In this document: positions 60,001 through 64,000 of the stretch, piece by piece | Numbering within the stretch: position 1 is the stretch's first letter | How the letters are laid out: the number at the start of each line of letters is the position of its first letter | From: Angiostrongylus vasorum | Taxonomy: Eukaryota > Nematoda > Chromadorea > Rhabditida > Metastrongylidae | DNA: 64,000 bases | NCBI GenBank assembly: GCA_018806985.1 | Contig: JADANN010000457.1 | Location: forward strand, 1,550,001 to 1,614,000 | Reading direction: 5' to 3' | Made by a program: the position numbers and the translations under genes | Notes under the pieces: model-generated | What the model was told of the DNA's origin: nothing | Seen by the model: the letters and a program-made list of their open reading frames with translations, nothing else | The model's database searches: none

Positions 60001-63000
60001 TTGTTTTAAAGTTTTACCTCAGGTTTATTAGGGACTTGTTGAAAGTCCCGGCGTTCTCCACCGATCCGACCACCACGGCACATTTCGACCAGAAGATCGC
60101 TGAGCAGGCAGCGCTCGTTGTCGACTCCGTGCTCAGAATCGACTTCGACTCTCTCCAAGGCAACACCTCACTGGCAAAGGTGAGTTGCCGGCGTGCTGAA
60201 CTCGAGTTGGAGGAGCAGAGGATGAACATTCTACTGGAAAAGTAGCTGCACGCCTGGTCAGAGTATATCGTAGTGCTTTGAATGATCAATGATTATTCAG
60301 CTCCGTAAATATCAGTTTCGTGTGAAGGCAAATGAAAGTAAAGGCGATGTCAATTTCAAATGGCAGCAATATAAAAAAACAGTCGAAAATATAACCAGAA
60401 AGATGCTGAGATACTTGAAAAACTCTGGACCGCATTGCGCGCGGTAGGGATCGAACCCACTTTTACCCTTTCTTGGGCTAACGTGTTCACTCATCACACC
60501 ATGTGGGTCCTTCGTTTCGACTTTCCCTCAGTCGTACCCTTTAACCCATAGATAAATATGTCGTCATCATTGTAGTTATATTTCACATTATGCCCTGCCA
60601 TCAAAAAGAAATAGGCAGTAAGTGAAAAGTGACTATAGTCAAAAATGTTAAGATACCAAACTGCTAAGGTCGTAAATATTAGGCTGTAACATATGAAATG
60701 TCTGATTTTTAAATGTAAACTTTAGGTGATCACATTTTCTTCCATACTAATTTTTATTAGTCGAAATGAGCGCGTTGAAGTCAACACGTTTTTCAACAAG
60801 AAGTTAGCTTTGTGATTCCATTAATATAAAAATTATCGGTTCTAGTCTCGGCGAATTCTTTAAAGGCATTTTCAAAGGTTGTTTGGTCGTTGAAGATCTT
60901 TCTCGTCAGCAAGTGGTCCAGATCCTTTAGAAAATGAAATTCCGTTGGCGACAAATCTGGAGAGTAAGGCGGATGTGGCAAAGTTTCGTAGTGCATTTCA
61001 CTCAGTCTTCCTAATGTCATTTGGGAAACGTGCGGTCTTGCATTGTCAAGAAGCAATATTGGTCCTTTTCTGCTGACTAATGCCGGCTCCTTGGCGCGTA
61101 GTTTTTGATGCATTTCTTCGATTTCAGCACAACTTTTCTCTTAGGCAATCTTTTCGCTAGGTCGTAAAATTTGTAATGAATTATACCGGCCATTGTCCAC
61201 CAAACGGAAACCATTGTCTTCTTTGGATGCAGACCCCGTTTAGGTGCGTTTCGTGGGTTGTCATCGGTGTCTAGCCATTGTGCAGAATGGCGACGATTAT
61301 CGGACAGTATCCACTTTCCATCGCAATGCAATTCAAAAATGAATCTCTATCGTTGCGAATCAGTCCCAAATTGAAAATTTCCAGTCGGAGAGTTTTTGTT
61401 TTCCGTTGAATTCGTGTTGAACCCATTTGTACATTTTTTTTTACTTTGCCAGTCAACTGACGTGAAGTGCGCATAGCACTGACTCCAAATACTGTCGCTA
61501 GCTCTCGGATACAAAGTGCCTCATCGTGAACCGTAATTTCTGGCCTACTACGCTCGTCGTTTGCAAGGCTCTCGTCCCCGGATTCGAACTTTGCATACCA
61601 ACGATGGTGCGTTCGTTAGCAAAGAAGTCTCCAAACGCGGCATTCCTGTCGCGGCATTTTGTCCACTTTTCCACTCGTACAAAAAAAAACCCTAATACCA
61701 CGTTGACTCACACTAAAGTTAAAGCCTATAAAAATGATAAAATGAGAAGTCTTGAGAAAAGCCAAATTGGGTATAGAACAAGCAGAGTTTACGCCTCAAA
61801 AATATATATTAAATATAGATGACGAACAAAATTTTTTGTAAAAAAAATGCACGGAAAATTAAAACAATGAAATCGGACACTTCATGTGTTACAAAGAGTG
61901 GAATTCTTGACTAAATACTTCGTTAAGCTCGACAATAAACTAAAGTAGTCTATTGAAGTTCGAGATGTGGTCGGTACTATCCGAATTTGCTGAGCGACTT
62001 CCATCGCCATTCACTCTTGTTTCACCGGATCTCGGACTACACATAAACTCTATACATTTGGTCGGCAACAGTGAAAATTTCGAAACAATAGTCGGCACAA
62101 AGTGTCGTGTGAAGGTTCGTTGAAATCGATTCTTCCCAAGAGTTTCAGTTTCTTTCGCAAAGTTTTCAACTCGGGTTAAGTTAGGTGCTAACGCGAAGCT
62201 TTCAAAATTATTCTTTAAAATGAAACAAGTATAGCCAATGAGTCAGATCTTTAAACATTTTTATAATCCCTCAATTGAAGAGCATTCTAGAGCTGACGTT
62301 ATCGCCAACACAACCAAGGCATTCATTGTTTAAACCCCGGTTTTCTTAATGAGCTGACACATGTTCTATTCCCAACTTTGCTAGGCTCTGAAGAATGTCG
62401 TACCCACCAAAGCATCAGTTGTGAAATTATCAGCTATTAAATTAGAAACTTGTGTAGGCTTTTTCAACACCGAAGGAACAACGTTCGCTTCGACTTCTAT
62501 CATTGATCCCAGTTCTGTAGTGTAAATGATTAGGGGAGAAAATCTTATACTAAACGGTTCGAAAAATCCTAATCCGGTAAGTCTGATTCGCTACAGCTGC
62601 CAACGCTCAACGCAGATCACGTCGTGAGAAGCATCTGTATGGCTAACGCGTCGTTATTCAAGCTGGTGAACTCACAGTAAGTTAAACCAATTGTTGGGTT
62701 TCTTTGACCGCATCCTCATCGTGGTTAACACAAACTACGAAACCGTTCTTTCATTTTTTTTAACTTTTTTCTATTTTTTACCAGTAAACTATTTGCCATC
62801 GTTTATGTGGAATTCCTTCATTTCTGCTTGTGTAGTGATCCTAATTTTCTGAACCATTGTGCTATTCTCGAAGAAAAACTGAATGTTCTCTACGGCTAGC
62901 ACTTAATTTCCACATACAGCTTTCTGCAAGCAGAATTTTTTTTAATGTAACCTGTCTTCACATCTGCTGTGTGGATCCCAGCACTTATCATCGTTCGATT

Positions 63001-63679
63001 CGTTTCTCGCATTTTCCTCGCATCGATTGTCCACGAAGATCATCCAACACGTGTGGCTTCGGTTGTTGCTTGAGGATTTTCATTTCACCTTGAGTGCCGT
63101 AGAATGATGGTCGATCAATTCTCCCTGGTGTCCAGAGATAGCCGGGCTGGAACGTTCCCAATTGGATTGCAAAGAGTGATTTTTTCTCAGACAAGTCCGG
63201 TATCAGTTTCTCCACTAAGGAGGGATGAGAGACGTGGTTGGCCCGGAGCGGAATCGTTGGTAGTTATTTAGTAGTTTCTGCACTCAGAATCGGAAAGCTC
63301 ATCAATTTCAACGCATTCCTACAAGAGTTGCTAGGTCATGGAGCCTTTCTCTTCGTTAAAATGCTTTATTGAGTGATTTCCTATTTACCTAGTGTGTGAC
63401 AGATACTATCTTTAGCACTTAATAACTTTGCTGCTAGAGTGCTGCTCTTCACAGGAAGTTGAGCGCATCCTAATAACCCTAGCTCTGTGTGTGTGTACCA
63501 CTGTTTTCAGGGTAAGCTATCTTGAAGTGACTATCTTCAAAGCATTTTCGTTTCCAGCAATCCGGTGCTTTCATTGAAATTTGACTCAGCGGATCTCGTC
63601 TACTTCTCAAAAATGGTAATCATGCTCAAGCCGAAGGATTTCATTCACAATTACACATGCGTTTATTACGACGAAAATG
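48022..63679 (+). CDS. Adhesion GPCR, extracellular half: signal peptide, cadherin, FN3-like, EGF, HRM, GAIN (gene continues past right edge)
   Basis: Assembled from about 16 exons with GT..AG borders and matching phases. The order is: signal peptide (MRTALLILSIAAVITEG), a short segment, the end of a cadherin repeat (FRIHITHRNHHPPTFTKSEY), a complete cadherin repeat, an FN3-like domain, an EGF-like domain, an uncertain linker, an HRM domain (YCPTEKTIDTYGGLDW..VQVPCPYN..SCIW..AVWG) and a GAIN domain. HRM plus GAIN are diagnostic for adhesion GPCRs, so the GPS cleavage site and 7TM domain should follow beyond base 64000. These receptors sit in the plasma membrane and sense adhesion. Nematodes have few such genes. 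The length up to GAIN (roughly 600 residues) is nearer latrophilin class than the very large Flamingo, but the domain order is not the classical lectin-HRM-GAIN. Introns contain SINEs, a mariner and a ribozyme relic. Exon details are given separately. Confidence 0.8.
48508..48865 (+). repeat. tRNA-derived SINE family C copy, intronic
   Basis: AGAGCAAGTAGCGCAGTGTT head with a weakened box B (GTATTTGTTCGACC), central block GGGCAAATTGTTACCGAAGC, body CCTCAAGCAGCAACTAAACC and the GAAACGAATACTATCAAGG segment. Diverged. Confidence 0.65.
48965..49362 (-). repeat. Repeat family D copy, intronic
   Basis: CGGTTTACCGCCTCATCGTG, TCTCCCAAGCTGAGAAGGAG, ACCAGGATCCACCACTATTC and GGGCCATCGAAGTATCCAAG, the same orientation as the copy at 32038. 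Adjacent to a family C SINE in the same intron. Confidence 0.75.
49856..49894 (+). CDS. Adhesion GPCR exon 2
   Basis: Acceptor CCTTATTTTAG, reading GVYELRIYDGASR and leaving in phase 1 at CGAG|GTACAAGG. An alternative is to read on to about 50002 (RGTRLTMGVELQRRF..., phase 1 at ATCA|GTACAT); both options enter the next exon in the same frame. Confidence 0.5.
50355..50397 (+). CDS. Adhesion GPCR exon 3
   Basis: Acceptor AATTCCAG, donor GGCT|GTAAAACC, phase 1 in and phase 2 out. Reads RLETVSIRPLTCR, consistent with the end part of a cadherin repeat. Short and supported mainly by the phases. Confidence 0.45.
50489..50636 (+). CDS. Adhesion GPCR exon 4: cadherin repeat boundary
   Basis: Acceptor GTCATTCAG, donor GGAG|GTATACC, leaving in phase 0. 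FRIHITHRNHHPPTF corresponds to the calcium-binding linker (usually DxNDNxPxF) between cadherin repeats, here with His-Arg-Asn-His in place of Asp-Asn-Asp, followed by the start of the next repeat (YVPMTLSVGSKVGNMEV). Confidence 0.75.
51057..51512 (+). repeat. tRNA-derived SINE family C insertion with 29-base flanking direct repeats
   Basis: The SINE (about 51108-51475) has box A TGGCATAGTGG (51116-51126) and box B AGTTCGATTCC (51158-51168), the central block CGGGGTCGGGAAATTGGTG and an A-rich end. The 29-base sequence starting AGTCCGATCCGGTCTGCTTC occurs at 51057-51085 and again at 51484-51512, which marks a target-site duplication. The youngest looking copy in the window. Confidence 0.85.
52008..52157 (+). 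CDS. Adhesion GPCR exon 5: cadherin repeat core
   Basis: Acceptor GTTTCACTCAG, donor GGAG|GTCAGATA, 50 codons, phase 0 at both ends. Begins VHDNDPVIYN and includes LLAVHADGSLILKEELS, the typical FxIDxxTGxIxLxxxLD part of a cadherin repeat. Confidence 0.8.
53194..53269 (+). CDS. Adhesion GPCR exon 6: end of cadherin repeat
   Basis: Acceptor GCTGTTTTCAG, donor TCAC|GTGAGTAA, phase 0 in and phase 1 out. FAIDYGSPQLFSLANLTI matches the ADxGxPxLSSxxxVxI signature of cadherin repeats. Confidence 0.85.
53580..53785 (-). repeat. Diverged SINE family A copy, intronic
   Basis: TCTGGTACCAATTTCTTGAT (central block), GACGGGATGAAAGGTTTG, a (GT)n expansion at 53736-53748 and the head TGTGCATCGCAGTGGTTAGA on minus. 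Confidence 0.55.
53955..54142 (+). CDS. Adhesion GPCR exon 7: FN3-like domain, first part
   Basis: Acceptor GTTTTTCCCAG, donor CGAAG|GTATCG, 62 codons plus split codon, phase 0 out. VQGLRVNVATEDYQIFEWEA shows the conserved FN3 tryptophan (EWEAP), followed by KYRLAIARG, the usual YxVxY strand. Confidence 0.75.
54572..54674 (+). CDS. Adhesion GPCR exon 8: FN3-like domain, second part
   Basis: Acceptor AGAATTCAG, donor AATG|GTTGCTT, phase 0 in and phase 1 out. NFTFKVAAVDANGETPSEW matches the YxFRVxAxNxxGxSxxS segment that ends FN3 domains. Confidence 0.75.
54765..55095. repeat. Head-to-head family B pair, intronic
   Basis: Left unit in minus orientation (GATGCTGAGATATTCGCAAA to GGCATTGAACCCAGTTAA), then at about 54985 a plus-oriented end unit (AATATCTCAGCATCGTTGTG, CATAATACCCTGCTGTGAAA, GGCAGTAAATAAAAAAGT). 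Confidence 0.75.
55925..56071 (+). CDS. Adhesion GPCR exon 9: EGF-like domain
   Basis: Acceptor AGAGATTTAG, donor ACAG|GTGCGC, phase 1 at both ends. TCDGDCGSGGIPLCYYGAF followed by HCQCFHGFVGVGCEK shows the six-cysteine EGF pattern with the closing CxCxxGFxGxxC. Confidence 0.85.
56517..56897 (+). CDS. Adhesion GPCR linker exon(s) between EGF and HRM, internal structure uncertain
   Basis: The acceptor TATGTTTAG enters in phase 1 and reads RAYSLATSVDNVQSVINVKR and on to about 56670, where TAA stops the frame. After a TAG at 56780-56782 the same frame reads TRPETTPQAALNCTEHPQMT and leaves in phase 1 at TTCA|GTGAACTT, exactly as the HRM exon needs. So the two ends are well supported, but something must remove 56675-56782: an intron (possible donor GTC|GTATTTCC, acceptor CTCTTAG) or compensating indels. 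The middle is GC-rich and open in parts of all three frames. Confidence 0.5.
57501..57587 (+). CDS. Adhesion GPCR exon 11: HRM domain, first half
   Basis: Acceptor GAGCTTTCAG, donor CCAT|GTGAGAC. Read in the phase set by the neighbours it gives YCPTEKTIDTYGGLDW then REVSANATVQVPC, the first cysteine, the central tryptophan and the third cysteine of a hormone-receptor motif. The longer ATG-led frame over the same bases (57402-57626) is an off-frame shadow. Confidence 0.8.
57693..57808 (+). CDS. Adhesion GPCR exon 12: HRM domain, second half
   Basis: Acceptor TTTCATTCAG, donor CACAA|GTTTGTTG, 38 codons plus the split Cys codon. PYNMENDRQKVERSCIWNKQ and AVWGRQKEMDKC complete the CPxxxxGxxxRxCxxxGxWxxPxxxxC pattern of HRM. 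Confidence 0.8.
58075..58390. repeat. SINE-like family B copy and tail pair, intronic
   Basis: Minus unit with AATATTTTTGCAAAACTGCG, CCAGATTCGAACCCGTGAC (a good box B-like site on the opposite strand) and CGGCATTGAATCCAGG. A plus-oriented tail (CAACACCTTCCCGTGAAGAA, GGCGGTGCATAAAAAGT) follows at about 58335-58385. Confidence 0.65.
59390..59655 (-). repeat. tRNA-derived SINE family A copy, intronic
   Basis: Minus head CGTGCATGTAGCGCAGTGGT, box B-like GGATCGATCC, diverged central block AAATTGGTATTAGGCCTATC and an otherwise complete body (AGAGGTGATTGAATGGCATA). Confidence 0.75.
59827..59910 (+). CDS. Adhesion GPCR exon 13: start of GAIN domain, carries an apparent +1 frameshift
   Basis: Acceptor AATTTTTCAG follows the phase-0 end of the HRM exon and reads SSVLTHFGNAW. 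Donor CCAG|GTTCGT must leave in the frame that reads NANGVSTIHTVAR to join the next exon in phase. The two frames differ by one base, and the downstream frame has a TGA at 59837-59839, so one extra base is implied, possibly in the TTTT run at 59844-59847. Confidence 0.55.
60023..60179 (+). CDS. Adhesion GPCR exon 14: GAIN subdomain A
   Basis: Acceptor TTTTACCTCAG, donor CAAAG|GTGAGTT, phase 2 in and phase 0 out, 52 codons. FIRDLLKVPAFSTDP then EQAALVVDSVLRIDFDSL resembles the helical GAIN-A region of latrophilins (xxVDxLLRxxxxxxW). Confidence 0.75.
60390..60640 (-). repeat. SINE-like family B copy, intronic
   Basis: AAAGATGCTGAGATACTTG, GGTAGGGATCGAACCCAC, AACGTGTTCACTCATCACAC, and a plus-oriented tail at about 60560-60630 (TTATGCCCTGCCATCAAAAA, GGCAGTAAGTGAAAAGT). 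Confidence 0.65.
60679..61903 (-). mobile_element. Mariner-family transposon with degenerate transposase, intronic
   Basis: The terminal inverted repeats are recognisable: TAACATATGAAATGTCTGAT at the left (about 60686) and TAACACATGAAGTGTCCGAT read inward from the right end (about 61893). Between them the minus strand carries mariner transposase pieces in order: an HTH region (61701-61271; RDSFLNCIAMESGYCPIIV lies out of frame), KWILSDNRRHSAQWLD and VSVWWTMAGIIHYKFYDLAK (61331-61077), and LLDNARPHVSQMTLGRLSEM with HPPYSPDLSPTEFHFLKDLD (61113-60793), the last two holding catalytic aspartates of the DD34D triad. Frameshifts at about 61100, 61300 and 61480 break it. Size about 1.2 kb, normal for mariner. 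It sits in the intron between GAIN exons, about 55 bases before the next exon. Confidence 0.85.
61959..62114 (+). CDS. Adhesion GPCR exon 15: GAIN domain
   Basis: Acceptor CTATTGAAG (weak), donor TGAAG|GTTCGTT, 52 codons, phase 0 at both ends. FEMWSVLSEFAERLPSPF matches the helix of latrophilin-type GAIN-A where LLDTLExxAFxLA occurs. The frame is clean across the exon. Confidence 0.75.
62382..62420 (+). ncRNA. Degenerate hammerhead-like relic, intronic
   Basis: GGCTCTGAAGAATGTCGTAC then CCAAAGCATCAGTTG follows the GGCT-CTGAAGA-...-GAAACGTCAGC order with several changes, including loss of GAAA. The short open frame that follows it (to 62522) also fits no exon phase, so I treat it as a relic. 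Confidence 0.3.
62597..62676 (+). CDS. Adhesion GPCR exon 16: GAIN domain
   Basis: Acceptor TTCGCTACAG, donor CTCACA|GTAAGTT, phase 0 in and phase 2 out. Reads LPTLNADHVVRSICMANASL, with one N-glycosylation site (NAS). Confidence 0.7.
62945..63255 (-). repeat. tRNA-derived SINE family C copy, intronic
   Basis: Minus strand: GGTTGGCCCGGAGCGGAATC (head end), GGAGAAACTGATACCGGACT (central block), CCAATTGGGAACGTTCCAGC, GTGAAATGAAAATCCTCAAG and ATCCACACAGCAGATG at the body end. The box A part of the head appears cut off. Confidence 0.75.
63558..63679 (+). CDS. Adhesion GPCR exon 17: GAIN subdomain B, last exon in window
   Basis: Acceptor TCGTTTCCAG, donor AATG|GTGAGTTC. NPVLSLKFDSADLVYFSK and HNYTCVYYDENG match the beta-sandwich of GAIN-B (xPVxxxLxxxxxxxNxxCVYWD) just before the GPS motif. 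The window ends in the following intron. Confidence 0.8.
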
Positions 63680-64000
63680 GTGAGTTCATTTTGACAATTT
63701 CGCTAGTGACTTGAAGGAGACCACAGTGACGATAACTCATTCTTCGGGTTCTGAAAAAGCCAAATCTACAATATAATAAGCCAATAGCAGTACTACGATA
63801 GGGAGTAAAATCCACTCGGAAGATCTATTATGGACTTAAATTCCAGCTAATAATCGTGTTTTCTTGGCAGCCAATCTTGTCGAAAAACCTATTTCTTGAG
63901 TGGAGATGATTTTTGCGCACGACAAGAACATCTGGTTAACTAATCTTCGGTGTTTCTTGGCGCAAGGCAAAGATAAGAGCAGCAAGAGAGAAAAGTAACA

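Noticed and set aside
62382..62522. Candidate coding exon ALKNVVPTKASVVK after a TAG acceptor
   Set aside because: It ends in a stop without a donor, does not fit the flanking exon phases, and its start matches the ribozyme-like repeat.
1..64000. CRISPR arrays, bacterial operons, rRNA genes, integrated viral genomes
   Set aside because: Repeats are dispersed and of eukaryotic retroelement type; no regularly spaced short repeats, Shine-Dalgarno-led gene series, rRNA-like blocks or recognisable viral proteins were seen.

Overview
This window looks like nuclear DNA of a parasitic nematode, most probably a strongylid such as a hookworm. That is an inference from three things: short exons with GT..AG introns, an AT-rich background crowded with tRNA-derived SINEs, and the mix of Penelope-like, RTE-like and mariner elements. 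There are no operon-like bacterial genes, no rRNA, no credible tRNA gene and no CRISPR array.

Layout. Bases 1-2800 hold two degenerate Penelope-like retroelements (PLE) facing each other, with a reverse transcriptase, a GIY-YIG endonuclease and a hammerhead-ribozyme-like motif. Bases 2900-13100 are mostly repeats (SINE-like families A, B, C and D, and decayed RTE pieces) around one intronless mucin-like gene (10051-10671). A minus-strand reading frame with one in-frame stop lies at 13267-13738. A minus-strand multi-exon gene of unknown function occupies about 16795-17937, and a possible p21-binding-like exon lies at 20340-20427. A ribozyme-bearing inverted repeat sits at 21660-21905 and a decayed mariner at 24635-25390. 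From 25600 to 41300 I see mainly SINEs and unannotated AT-rich DNA. The 3' part of a second minus-strand gene is at 41340-43057, and an unidentified GC-rich reading frame is at 46197-46525.

The main host gene runs on the plus strand from 48022 past the right edge. I reconstructed it exon by exon from splice sites and matching intron phases. It encodes a signal peptide, a cadherin repeat (one complete, one partial before it), a fibronectin-III-like domain, an EGF-like domain, a hormone-receptor motif (HRM) and most of a GAIN domain. It is therefore the extracellular half of an adhesion GPCR, and the 7TM part should lie beyond base 64000. Its introns carry SINEs of all four families, a mariner and a ribozyme-like relic.

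The most unusual signals are the hammerhead-like motifs dispersed with PLE sequence, the central block shared by two SINE families with different tRNA-like heads, the head-to-head pairing of SINE B units, and the domain order and possible frameshift of the adhesion GPCR.
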